Assembly (NCBI GenBank): GCA_030704615.1
Contig: CM060734.1
Span: 39,014,042-39,078,041 of the forward strand
Length of the DNA: 64,000 nt
From: Takakia lepidozioides
Lineage: Eukaryota > Streptophyta > Takakiopsida > Takakiales > Takakiaceae
Direction of reading: 5' to 3'
The notes beneath the pieces are model-generated. The model saw only the letters and a list, made by a program, of their open reading frames with translations, was not told the DNA's origin and did not search any database. The number at the start of each line of letters is the position of its first letter. Position 1 is the first letter of the stretch. Shown one piece after another: positions 10,983 through 21,414 of this stretch. The translations under genes were made by a program, and so were the position numbers.

Positions 10983-11382
10983 AGAAATCCTTATTTAGCT
11001 AGCTGTAAGATTTTAGCCCAGTTCTTAAGATGTCCCATGGTGGGCTAGGATTTTCATATCCCAATGTGAGAGGGCTGGTACCCTGGTGGAATAAAGAGAT
11101 CTAGAAAATGAGGAGTTTGGTTTGGTTGGCAGCAGATTTTTTAGTGATGGTGTTGTGTTTTTGTGTTGGCATAGAGAGATGATGCTGACCAAAGTCAGCT
11201 TAAAGAAGAGACTCTTCCCGTTGCAGGTACTGTCCCCTTTTCGGGGTTTGGTGTGTTGGCTTACATTATACTCCTGGCTTATTTGTCAGGCAGGAGTGTG
11301 TTTCCTGGAGATGTGGATCTTCCATTTGGTACTTTGTGATCCTTATTCAGTAGCGTTGTTTATCATTGTAAGAAGTTCTCTG
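10983..11382. other. L13 3' flank
   Basis: Includes an AATAAA at 11090-11095, about 110 bases after the L13 stop, which is a plausible polyadenylation signal. No other coding sequence was found. Confidence 0.45.
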
Positions 11383-11665
11383 AACGTATAAATCTGAATG
11401 GAACTGAATACAATGGAACGCAATGTGATAGATCTGAAGGGAACTGAATACAATGGAACTCACTGTCATAGATCTAAGGGGAACTGACATAAGGGAACTC
11501 AACTGAAGGGAAGTGAATATAATGGAGCTGAAGGGATAAATCTGAAGGGAGCTGGATGTAATGGAACTCAAAGTGATAGAACTGAAGGGAAGTGAATATA
11601 ATGGAGCTGAAATGATAAATCTGAAGGGAACTGGATGTAATGGAACTCAATGTTAAATCTTGGTA
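11383..11665. repeat. Purine-rich minisatellite (about 40-base degenerate units)
   Basis: Degenerate tandem units are built on GATAAATCTGAAGGGAACTG and AATATAATGGAACTCA. Six or so units are visible, alternating two variants. A related array in the opposite orientation lies at 29935-30155. Confidence 0.8.
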
Positions 11666-11972
11666 GAAATTGCCCTCCAACTCACACTATTTCAATAAAG
11701 AATTACAAGTAATTCTCCAATGAGAACTTTCCTCTTTATCAGAATTAGGCTAATAATTCAATCTCCTTACGTTCAATCTTCTCTAAAAACCTCCCAAAAT
11801 ATGTCTCTTTAGGAAGCTTGTCTTGTACAGTTTGTATCATATTCTTTAACTGGTATTTCTTCATAAAACATCTAAACAATTGGAACAAACTTTGGCATTT
11901 GACTTTCATTTTCCTGGACGTTGCACTACGGTTTCATCTATACGATCTAGTGTTGTACACTATAGTTGTGCA
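11666..11972. other. AT-rich gap downstream of secreted-protein gene
   Basis: About 300 AT-rich bases, probably 3' UTR and flank of the minus-strand gene. Nothing else seen. Confidence 0.5.
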
Positions 11973-13159
11973 TTAATTACCATCAATGCCATTAGGGCAA
12001 ATATATGAGGGAGGACCTATACTTCCATCCCAATTGATGTTTGGACCTTGGCATGTTCCTTCCCAGCATGAAACCGGAATCTTGTTACCATCATAGTTAT
12101 GTTCAATTGTGCCCCCATTGATAACATTCACAACAAAATCCGGGACATAGTTGTAGCCGATGATATTTGGGATCAAACTTGCAGCTTTAGATGGTGAAAG
12201 TGCATTGTATTCTGCAGGTATTACTACACCTGCAAAATTCGATATCCAAGTTATAATGTCCCCATTGTGGAACATAGAAGCAAGGTCGTTTAGGATGGAA
12301 CTAATTTCTTTTAGAGTTGATGCTACTTCCACCTCCGTCAAATCAATTTGATACTTCAATATGGCAAATGGTGTTGTTGCACATCGATCTTTATGCGGAT
12401 AATTGTTCGAGCCCGAATTCACCATAGTACAATCAGACGTTTGCCAGTTGCAACATGTATAGGTGCCAGCAGATACTATAGCTTTGAAGGATGTGTCCGT
12501 CACACCGGGAGCTGTAGTCACAAAAGCAAATTAAAATATGAATGTGAAGATATGGTAACATGCAATATTGATATCATTTATGGAGCTGAAGATGCAATAG
12601 TAATGACATATCCTTTTCTCGAAGTAGAATATAGATATATTAGAAACAATTCCGAACTTTGACATCTAACTGTCTTTCCTAATACTTTGTGTGGTAGATC
12701 TCAAACCTATAAGCAAAGTGGTAAAAAATAATTTGATCACTTCTTTACCAATCTAAATGGTTCGAAATTCTTGTAGCTCACGATGAGTGTGGATTTTAGT
12801 GTATGATACATTGTCCAACATACAATAAGTAGAGACCTCTTTCAATTTAACTAGTCTATTCAACACGACCAAACGTGATTGACCATGGACCTTCTCCTAT
12901 GTATGTGGAGTGGAGTACAGCCTTGACATTAACCATTGCCAACTATTTAGAAAGATTACAAACTCTACAATATTTTGCATTTTCACGTGGGTCTCAAACT
13001 CATGATCACTCGTAACTTAATCATCACCTGTAGGACGCTGATGTCGTAGGAGGCAAGGTTGTACACACAGTAAGCAGACGCCCCTTTCAACAAAACTGGC
13101 GTCAGAAGCATGATCAAGTAGAGAGAAGCATTCATTATAAGATGAAACATTGGTGCCAT
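11973..13159 (-). CDS. Small secreted Cys-rich protein, two exons
   Basis: Exon 1 (13159-13028, 44 codons) starts MAPMFHLIMN and has a long hydrophobic core ending in GASA, a good signal peptide, followed by YCVYNLASYD. Exon 2 (12511-11973) encodes about 180 residues with CCNWQTSDC near its start and further Cys residues (DRCATT, SCWEGTC, YICPNG), ending in a Cys-Gly-Asn tail. The pattern signal peptide, YCVYN, then CCNW..DC resembles small secreted proteins known from fungi and some non-seed plants. I do not recognise a named family. The likely donor (phase 0) and acceptor (needs phase 1) do not agree, so either a small exon is missing or the gene is broken. Function unknown; extracellular location inferred. 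Confidence 0.5.
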
Positions 13160-14673
13160 GATTAATAGTTGCAACAGGTTACGGGTAGTGCAATAAACTC
13201 TTTCTAATTTGGACAAGATTTTATGTTCCTCCCCCTTGAAGTATTAAATCTTGAGAGGCCACATGCACACTTGTAAAATGCACTCACACAAATGCGTTGA
13301 TAGATGTGGGTGTTGAGTGACCACATCTAGATTTATACCTCCTTATATGCATGACAGACAAATTGTACTATTAATGGATGTAAAATTGTATTGCCGCATT
13401 AATAGTTTGTGGATGTGTCAACATATGACAACTTGGTAATGACACGTGATGCGCAAACCGTATATGACTGTGTGTGTGCATTGTCCCAAGTACAAATGTG
13501 ATTATGTGTTGTATGCAAACGGGTTGTGGGTGCATAAAAGTCAAAAATTGAGGGGTTATACTTTTGGGTAGAAAAATTTGTTGTGTTGGTTACGCATGTA
13601 CTAGGCACATCTAAACTTAAAAGACATGTGTTTGATTTCGGCATTCGTAACTGATTTAGTGTCCCAAAAGTAGCTAAATAGCTTGTGATGAATAAAATAT
13701 AGACTTGGTCAATTTTATTTATATGTGGGTCTTGGTATGGACTGTGCGCAAATGAGACTTCAGCTTTGTGTTGCCTTGGTAAAGATTGTGGATAGGATGT
13801 GGTTTTGACGGGGTTGATGTGTGGAGGGTGAGCCAAAATGATGCATATTAGCGATGTGGACATGGATGTTCATATCAAGTATTGGGTCGACTGCGCCGTT
13901 AGCATGGACTAGGAGATTGGCGGCCTTATTGTCTTGTACTATGCGTGTGTATGGTATTCAAATGATGTACTGTAATTTGTATCAAGGGTCAACCGGAATA
14001 AACATGGGTGCGCCGTTGGCGTGGACTAAGAGATCGGCGGCCTTGTTATACTTGTACTATATTGTTTGTGGAGGTGATGTGTGATGTATTTATGTACTAG
14101 TAACTACAACATAGCCCGGCTTTCATGACTGAAAGGTTGTGGCGGCAATGGCTTTTTAGTCTACGTTTATGACTGCGACTCATAAAAGCTAAAAATTTTG
14201 CTATTCCGCAGAAATATAGTCGTGGTTGTGTCTACACGTCTACGAAAATATGGAGGGTCGGTCAACGTCATTTGATCGTACCAACATTTTGAAAATATAT
14301 AACTACTAGTATTGGTCGTGTCTATGAACTGTAGGAAAAGATGATGTGGCATTAGGTTTCAGTCATCTTTGCTATTAACAGTCATTTAGCATAATTTTTA
14401 ATTAAAAACAGTAAATATTTTATAATTTAGAAATTGTAAGCTTTTTAGGCTAAGAATGACGGATGTGGTATCGTGGCATGCTATGATTGTAGGATAGACA
14501 CATTGGGATGCAAGAACGGTGAAGGAGAGAAAGATGTTGTTAAGTGTGGGAGGGGGCTCGTGAAGTGAAAGAGAGGGATGTTGTGAAGTGCAAGAGCATT
14601 GTTGATGTACACCAAGTTTAGAGTTTAGGGTTTAAGGTTTATTTGGACCTTGAACGCACTTTGATCACATGGA
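13160..14673. other. AT-rich intergenic region
   Basis: No coding sequence that I can support. It contains the duplication at 13887-14064 and a possible hairpin-rich segment near 14110-14410. Confidence 0.5.
13887..14064. repeat. Partial tandem duplication (about 120-base period)
   Basis: The segment GCGCCGTTAGCATGGACTAG, continuing to GGCGGCCTTATT (from about 13891), recurs as GCGCCGTTGGCGTGGACTAA from about 14011. The GC-rich core stands out in an AT-rich neighbourhood. Confidence 0.65.
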
Positions 14674-14692
14674 ATATATATATATATATAAG
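14674..14692. repeat. (TA)n microsatellite
   Basis: A pure TA run of about 18 bases, next to the SINE-like element. Confidence 0.9.
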
Positions 14693-14825
14693 ACACCTCC
14701 CAAAGGAAGGAAGCGTAATTAATGGTGTCAATGGACACTTTTCTGACACCAATCAGTGGATTGAACTCACACCCACTTCCGAGGTGGTAGGTGCCCATTA
14801 CCACTGGGCATAACTTGGTTGTCCA
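14693..14825 (-). mobile_element. tRNA-derived SINE-like element
   Basis: On the minus strand there is a pol III A-box-like GCCCAGTGGTAATGGGCA (complement of about 14790-14810), followed about 30 bases later by a B-box-like GTGAGTTCAATCC (complement of about 14758-14770). A similar unit is in the XPD intron at 61845-61945. The (TA)n run follows the downstream end. Classification is inference from the box pair. Confidence 0.55.
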
Positions 14826-14899
14826 TCCCATAGAATATTATGATCATGCCAAGATTTAACAAGCACAAGTGTGGTAGGAATGTCCTTGGAGACATATGT

Positions 14900-15095
14900 G
14901 AGCAAACGATAGGGAGGGTTGGAATGGCGTTGGTTTGTATTTGCAATGCATGTGTGAGCTTGGCAATTTTGGAAAAAGGCAAAGCGATCCATGATGACAT
15001 CGTCAAAGCTGGAATTGTATCATACGTCTTTTTGAACAGTGCCTTGGTGGACATGTAAGCCAAGTGCAATCATTTTGGCATGTTTTTTTTTTTAA
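14900..15095 (+). pseudogene. PPR protein gene fragment
   Basis: The plus strand encodes about 50 residues of a plant PLS-type pentatricopeptide repeat protein. It includes ACVSLAILEKGKAIHDDIVK and FLNSALVDM, then a stop, then AKC. The usual reading at that point is VDMYAKCG, so the Tyr codon has become TAA (15055-15057). No start or flanking repeats are present. PPR proteins of this class bind organellar RNA. This is a stranded piece with no function expected. Confidence 0.75.
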
Positions 15096-15099
15096 ATTT

Positions 15100-16735
15100 A
15101 GTAGAAAGATCGGAGGGAGACCTTAAGACTTTATTTGTATAGAGGAAAAAATAACCTCACATGACATGCCATGGAGGCTGATGAAGGGGACACCGCCCCA
15201 TGACCAAAGGACAAAATGAAAGGGCAGTGATTAAACTTCCAGATGTAGCATGGAAAGTGCTTAGAGTAGGAGTCAAGGATCCCTTCTTTTGCGCTTGGAA
15301 GGCTCAAAGGAAAGCTGCCAGGCTCTTGATTTCCCTTTCCTGAAGCTACGGCGGTGCCTCCAATTGGTATCGGATTCATCCCCCTCGACAGAGGAGAGGC
15401 AAGTGCTAATTGAGCTGCCAACCCGGTGGGAGGTGGTCATTCCACCTGACAGTGGTATCGGAGGTTCTGCTGCACAAACAACCACCCTTCGCAGCTAGGT
15501 GTTGTCAAAGCCAAAAAGTAACTGGAGTATTCTCGTCTCGGAGCATGATCTGGAAATAACTGCACAGAGGACAACCCACGCCTTTTTGGGCTCAGACATA
15601 ATGTCTGAGTGAACTCTAAACAAGATAACTTTCACACAGCTCCTCTTTCCCTCAAAAATCAATGATCAACATCTAGCTCTCCAAATATTCCACTGAGCAT
15701 GGGCACGTAACGCTGCCCAAACTGGACAGAGACTCCACAGACCCTGTGAGTTTGCATTTAACAGTAGAGTGACGGGGAGAGCAGAGCAGACCGGGTTCCA
15801 CAAAGGCATGAAAAAAAAGCACCAAATGCCAAACATGAGCTGGAACAAAGCAGTATAACAAACAGTGTTTCATAGTTTCTGGAGTAAGAGATTGACATCC
15901 GATACAAGAAATGAAGGAGGACACCGGAAGGATTCGATTCACAAGCTTCCAGAGGAATCCGTTTCAAATTTTTGCACCTTTGTCCTTCCTCAAGATGTCA
16001 GCCCAAATATCTTTCCATGGCAGGTCGAAGTGTGTGACATGACGCCACTTAGTTCCATTTAGCAAACATCGGGACAAGGGGGTTCATGAGTGAGTAGCCC
16101 ATTTTGATAGAGAAGGAGAAAAATGGATCGTGCTTCTTGGTCATCCAAGCCCATTCCCCTGGGTCGCACTGAGCGATTTTCAAGGGCGCATGCAGGAACC
16201 ACTTGAAAGTTCCAGAGTAGAGAGAGATGTCCACGGGTGGAACAGGATTCACCTTACCAAAGGCCAAGCAAAAATTTACCCTGATAGCATATAAGGGGGC
16301 TTAAAGGGTAGAAGTCCAAAGAGGGCAAACAAATTACCTAGACAATCCGAGCTAAACCTCTATCCTGAAAGAGCAGGCCTTGATCTAGAGGTAGCAAACA
16401 AGACAAAAGCAGAAGAACCATTTGATCCACCTAGCCAGGCAGGGAGACAGGAACAATTCAAGGGGAGGGAGCAGAGGGAGATCCAATTATGAGGAATGTT
16501 TTGAGAGATGAGATCCCACACCGTCGCCCTTGTGGAAGAAAGGGATGAGGTGAATGTGTTGGTGGGATGAAACGTCCAGAATCCCATATATGAGTGAAAT
16601 GGGAGACTCCAACAGACTCCCATGCTGCCCATGCATTCAAGCTTTTGAGGAGGACCTCAGAATCAGCATTGTAGTTGAGAAGGATGGGTTGTCTTAGAGC
16701 CTCGTCCATGGAGGAAGAGGATCTCTGGAATAAAG
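15100..16735 (-). pseudogene. Decayed LINE (zf-RVT family), minus strand
   Basis: Scattered minus-strand frames give the C-terminal half of a plant LINE polyprotein. They include a post-RT linker (MDEALRQPILLN, then an HFTHIWDSGRFI segment near 16560-16600), a region with EWAWMTKK, and a zinc-binding reverse-transcriptase-associated segment with C-x2-C, H and C (CIGCQSLTPETMKHCLLYC near 15850-15905) followed by VWHL. Stops and frame changes are frequent. This is a different family from the (GA)n-linked LINE, and like the copy at 30574-31600. Confidence 0.65.
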
Positions 16736-17313
16736 ACGGTTGACAGACACTTGATCTTCAGCTGATTGGCCTGATCACCATCCAACTAATTATCTTCTCC
16801 TACTAGTACCCCGACGTACTACATGGACTCCATATACCTAACTCGACACAATCAAAGAGTATGACAACTCCAAAAGTTTCTCCTATCACACCCCACCTCT
16901 AGATGGTTCAATCTCATCAACGCCGACACATTCTAAGGCCAACCACAGTCCACGAGATCACACAGTCCTACATTGGCTCTTACCTTGAAAATGCTCCACC
17001 TACTTGTGCCACTACTTGGCACGGCTTTGCCATGATATATTACTTGTCCAAAGGCTCCTTGTCTCCTCGAGTACACGACTAGACCATGCCCTTCTCTTAC
17101 TATCCATATAGTTGAATTCACATTTTGCCATGACCCTACCTAGACCAATAAATTCTTAGAAAAAAAGAAAAATACGACCCACTCATTCTGGCCCTCCACC
17201 ATCATGGATGGAACATCGCCCCACTAACTCTTATTACTGCATGGATCCGAGGGGGGCGCTCATAACCACAAGATTAATGCTCTACATCAAAACCTAAAAC
17301 TATCTCGTACTAA
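16736..17313. other. Left flank of the PIF/Harbinger element
   Basis: No gene or repeat recognised. It ends with the target-site copy TAA (17311-17313). Confidence 0.55.
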
Positions 17314-17330
17314 GGCCCCGGCCGCACCTG
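17314..17330 (+). repeat. PIF/Harbinger left terminal inverted repeat
   Basis: Reads GGCCCCGGCCGCACCTG, identical to the complement of 27395-27411. A variant GCCGCACTTGCCCGTTA occurs subterminally at about 17383-17400. Confidence 0.95.
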
Positions 17331-18235
17331 GCTGCTAAGCGGCTTGCTAAGCTAGCTACCAGCCGTTAACGGCGTGGTGACGGCCGCACTTGCCCGTTAC
17401 AACCCCCGCTAGTTAGCGGGCTCCTAGCTGCTGTTAAAGCTGACGTAGGGGTTCCTCCGAAATTTAGCACGTCCTCCCCCAAGGTGGTAAATCGCGGTCA
17501 CCAACTAAAAATCGGGCAGTCGATCTTGCGCGCAACAGAGGTATGCAGCGACTCCCCTTCCCTGCGATCTCTTCCTTGCGATCTCTCCCTTTCTCCCTCC
17601 CTGCCCCTCTTCCCTCTCTCTCTGCCTCCCTCTCTTTCATCATCTCTCTCAATCCATCTCCTTCTATTCTTGTTCTTTCTTGTTTTTTGTTTTTGTTTTT
17701 GGTTGTTTGTGTATTCATGGGGTGGGTGACTGCACAGCAAGGAGCGCGGGGCGGGCGCGAGCAAGTCACCGGCGACCGCAGCTCAGTCAATGCAACTCGT
17801 TCGCAATTCAGTGAGTGCCATTTACATAGTGCTTTGTGCTTTCCACATGGAGTGCTTTGTGGCTGGTGCAATGGGCTTCCCTCCTGTTGTTCTTGTGGTC
17901 TCCACTGTTGGCGTCAGGCTTGAATTGAGGAATTGATCCACGCTCATTCTTTGGGCAGCTGTTGGCTAGGCTTGTTGTTGGTTTCTTCTGTTTGAGAGGT
18001 GCTGGGTCAATTGCCATGTTGTATATGTACAGGTGGTTGTCCGGTTGTATTGATTTATTGTCACTTGCCATTAAAGTGGGTTAAATGACAATGAACATCA
18101 TTGTTGGGTCTACTTAGTGGCTGGCTTACAATATCTGAAGCAAACATCCAAGCCAAGAACGATAGCAGATAGTGAAATGTCCAGGGATGGTGTGATTGAC
18201 TTAAAAACTGATGAGGTCCAAACTTGCCAAAACAG
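17331..18235. other. PIF/Harbinger left subterminal and leader DNA
   Basis: GC-rich subterminal repeats to about 17450, then a CT-rich stretch (17530-17700), then unremarkable sequence. The ORFs over the CT-rich stretch are compositional. No protein gene supported. Confidence 0.55.
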
Positions 18236-18242
18236 ATTGTAC

Positions 18243-18768
18243 TCATAAGACGTTGTTTGCCATAGCCTTGTGGCCATTGACCCCGTGCCCAGTTTGAGTG
18301 GGAACAAAAGGAACAGAACCTACCTCCGTCAGGGGCTGATGTTGGTAGTAAGACTTACCATCATATAAGGAATTAATCCGGGTTTTCCAGATATCCTCTA
18401 GAAAACCCTTCACACAAGCATCAATATGTGTGTGATTTGCCCAAAAACTAGGCCTCAGGAGGGCCTGGGCTTTTGGCTCAGCCTCGAGACTTTCAAAGTT
18501 GGTAAACAGGGGTACAGGCACAATTCCCTTGATAGAATTGAAGAGAGCGTCTCCTTGGTGAGAGAACCCCGGACAGTGTATCAGAAAGTGAATACTGTCT
18601 TCAGATTGCCCACACAGCGGGCAATTGCACTCTCCCTTTCCTCTCTGCTTCTGTTTGCTGTTCAAAGGTAGGCTTCCTGCCCCGAGTTTAAATTTCAGTC
18701 TAGTGCCGAGAGTGGGTAGACCCTTGAGGTCATCCAAGATGTCCTCCCCCATGTCACTGACTGGAAAC
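18243..18768 (-). pseudogene. LINE ORF2 C-terminus with zinc knuckle (nested copy)
   Basis: Encodes MGEDILDDLKGLPTLGTRLK, then the zinc knuckle CPLCGQSEDSIHFLIHC and the end of ORF2, without a stop in this stretch. It joins the inverted piece at about 18769. Confidence 0.85.
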
Positions 18769-19340
18769 CAACCCTTATGTTTGCGGATGACTTCGCAGGC
18801 ATAGGGGAGACTCCAACCAATCTCCAGGAGTTGATTGATTGCGCGAAGAGATACTTTGATCTTTGGGGGCTAGAGGCTAATGTCAGCAAATGTGCAGTGG
18901 TAGCATTCAACGACAGAGGAGAGGGAGGAAGTGATCTTAAGTGGCAGTGGGGTAGCCAAGAGATCCCGGTCATCCAAGATGTCCTCCCCTCCTACATTTC
19001 GTCCTTAAGCTCCCGACCAGATGAATTCAAGGTCAGATGGTGGGGTCAGCTGCAGCATATGCCCAACACCAGATATCCTAAGTTAATCGACTCCATATCT
19101 TGGAAACAGGACCGCCCTGTCAAACAGGCTAAGTCTTGGCAGAAGAGAGTAGAAGAGATTCTCAAGGACCTGGACCTGGATCCGCAAGCCTTGACCCTGC
19201 TGGATAAATCTGACTTAGAGGCTGTAGTGTCTGAAGCCATGTCTGTTGCCATGAGATTGTCTGATGAAAATGAAGTTAGGTAGAGAACTTCCCTGAACTT
19301 GTTTCCAGTCAGTGACATGGGGTGGGACATCTTGGATGAC
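18769..19340 (+). pseudogene. LINE RT end and connection region, inverted piece
   Basis: The plus strand reads MFADDFAGIGETPTN, to the WGSQEIPV stretch, then jumps (deletion) to SSRPDEFKVRWWGQLQ and onward to NEVR, a TAG stop at 19281-19283, and LNLFPVSDMG. The missing segment between QEIPV and the connection region is replaced by a short run copied from the DILDD region on the other strand. That is a template-switch-like join. Confidence 0.8.
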
Positions 19341-20458
19341 CGGGATCTCTTGGCTACCCCACTGCCACTTAAGATCACTTCCTCCCTCTCCTCTGTCGTT
19401 GAATGCTACCACTGCACATTTGCTAACATTAGCCTCTAGCCCCCAAAGATCAAAGTATCTCTTCGCGCAATCAATCAACTCCTGGAGATTGGTTGGAGTC
19501 TCCCCTATGCCTGCAAAGTCATCCGCAAACATAAGGGCTGGCATGGTGGTATCACCCACCCTTAACCCAAATCCTTCACTTTCCACATCCTCGAGGAGTT
19601 GATTGATGAAAACATTGAAGAGCAGAGGGGAGAGAGTACATCCTTGAGCTACACCTTGGTCTATGTCAAAGAAGTTGGACTTCTGTCCGTTAACAGTGAC
19701 ACAGCTTTTGGTGTGAGCATACAAGTTGTGGACAACTCTCCACATCTTTCCCTTGATTCCACAAGACCAGAGGCGGAACCATAGGCCATCTCTCCACACT
19801 GTGTCATAAGCCTTTTTGACATCCAGGAAAAAAACATAAGTGGGTTTCCCTTCTTTTTTCCTTCCCTGAATAATCTGGCTTAGAGTGAAGATATGATCCA
19901 CACAGCCCCTGTTTCGCCGAAAGCCAGCTTGGCCTTCGTGGAAACAACCTCTAGACTCCAGATCAACCTCGAAACGAGTACTTATAACTCTACAGAATGT
20001 CTTGCCAACAGCATTGAGGAGCGTGATGCCACGGTAGTTCCCCGGTTCTTCTCTGTCACCCTTCTTGTATAGACTGACAATGACCCCCTGTCGCCAGCGA
20101 AAGGGGATCATTTCAGACTTCCAGATAAGGTTAAAGAGGAGAACTAGGGCCTCTATCATGGGATCGCCACCGTGCTTGAGCTCGTTGACAATACCATCAG
20201 GTCCACCAGCTTTATATCCATTTAAATGTTCAATTGCTTCCACAATCTCAGAAGAACTAATGGGAGCGTTATAAGCCATTGAAATATACTCCAATTCATC
20301 AGGGCTGTTTTGAATCATAGGAACAATTTTTCCAACTGTGTCCCTCCATTCAGCAGAAGACCCCTCACTGTTAGACCTAGAAGTTCTGCCAAGGATACTG
20401 TAGTGGTTTTCAAAGGTTTTGACAATGTCAACCGATGAAGTCACCACTGCACCTTTAG
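19341..20458 (-). pseudogene. LINE reverse transcriptase (nested copy)
   Basis: The minus strand carries an almost intact RT domain: GGPDGIVNE, NYRGITLLNAVGK, GQAGFRRNRGC, the catalytic FFLDVKKAYDTVW, QGVAQGCTLSPLLFN and FADDFAG. The frame is open from about 20458 to past 19341. The endonuclease is absent (5' truncation), so the copy cannot be autonomous. It is the best-preserved RT in the window. Confidence 0.9.
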
Positions 20459-20541
20459 ATATGCCCAATAGAGACAGACAGACAGCAACAGAGACTAGAG
20501 TAGCACGATTACTCATTTCAAGTTTAAATTGGAAAAAATAC

Positions 20542-20665
20542 CTCAGCTTGCCGACAACCTGCCAATGTTGCTGCCTGGACCAGTGCTCTTGCAATAGGGT
20601 GGGATGTTGTCCGCTCAACACCAGCAGCCAAAGACAGCAAATCCCTCTCTGTCCATTTTGGAGCT
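20542..20665 (-). pseudogene. Captured exon of a P1B-type (copper) ATPase
   Basis: A 124-base minus-strand stretch bounded by CCCAG acceptor and GAG/GTATTT donor encodes 41 residues without a stop, including ERDLLSLAAGVERTTSHPIA. The block DLLSLAA-VE, then HPIA and an alanine-rich helix is the nucleotide-binding domain region around the conserved His-Pro of heavy-metal P-type ATPases, closest in memory to the chloroplast copper pumps PAA1/HMA6 and PAA2/HMA8. No neighbouring exons were found (no DKTGTLT nearby). It is therefore a lone exon carried by the PIF element. Family call is from recognition of the motif, not a search. Confidence 0.72.
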
Positions 20666-21414
20666 CTGGGACATGAGAACCAATATCCCACCTAAGAAAA
20701 CGGAAAGTGACATAGGGGCACACGAAGAACATCATGCCCTTATTGCAACAACATTCCAGGACAGCACATGCAAATGGTGGCTACAAATTATTCAGCAAGA
20801 CTCTCTTGTAGTTCTAGGTTGTCAAATGGATTTCTCTAAAGATCTCTTCCTTTTTCTCTCTTTCTCAGGGCCCCGTGTGGGCATTGTCAAGTTTCTTCAT
20901 TCTTTCACTTGCCTTCCAGAATATACAGCAACTGGAAGTGCACAGCCCCACATGCCCCATCTCACCAGTACAGTGTAGGTATCAGAATCAGTGTTCTACT
21001 ATGTTATGTTGTTTACTCCGTGATCCAATTGTCCATGGCTAAGCAATTTCCGAACCCAGATGATTTGAAGTCCACTGTCAACTCAGTGTTAGTATCCCAC
21101 AGGGACTATACACTATTGGCCAAAGTCCTCATGGAAAGCCCTCTCTTGGGTCCACTGGTTTTTAAGGGTCTTCTATGCAGCGGTTGCTAGATGTGCTACT
21201 TTGTCCCATGGGTCCTTGGGGGCTCCCTGTGGACTTTATACAGATTCTTTCTTCCTCATGCAACGGTTTGGTTTGTTATTTGGTTTCTGGTGTTCTAGTG
21301 TGTCCCATCACCCCTTTGACCTCCCTTGGACATAACAATGTTCTTCTTTCTTCTTCTCTTTCTATATGTTTGGAAGCTGAAAGTGGGGGGTTGGGGGGCG
21401 CAGCAAAGTCCACC
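20666..21414. other. Spacer upstream of the Myb-like gene
   Basis: Presumed promoter and leader of the Myb/SANT-like gene. The reading frame is open upstream to 21175, but that extension contains no recognisable domain. Confidence 0.45.

Larger units (their letters stand above)
18236..20458 (-). mobile_element. Nested LINE copy with inverted central piece
   Basis: This belongs to the same family as the left array, inserted into the PIF element on the minus strand. The 3' UTR begins at 18236 and the 5' truncation point, in the GAVVTS block, is near 20458. The central piece 18769-19340 lies on the plus strand. About 190 bases of RT end are present twice, in inverted orientation (18771-18972 plus, 19341-19531 minus). 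Confidence 0.85.

Noticed and set aside
17498-17764. Overlapping ORFs on both strands with Arg/Glu or Ser/Leu bias
   Set aside because: They follow from the CT-rich composition of the stretch and have no motif.
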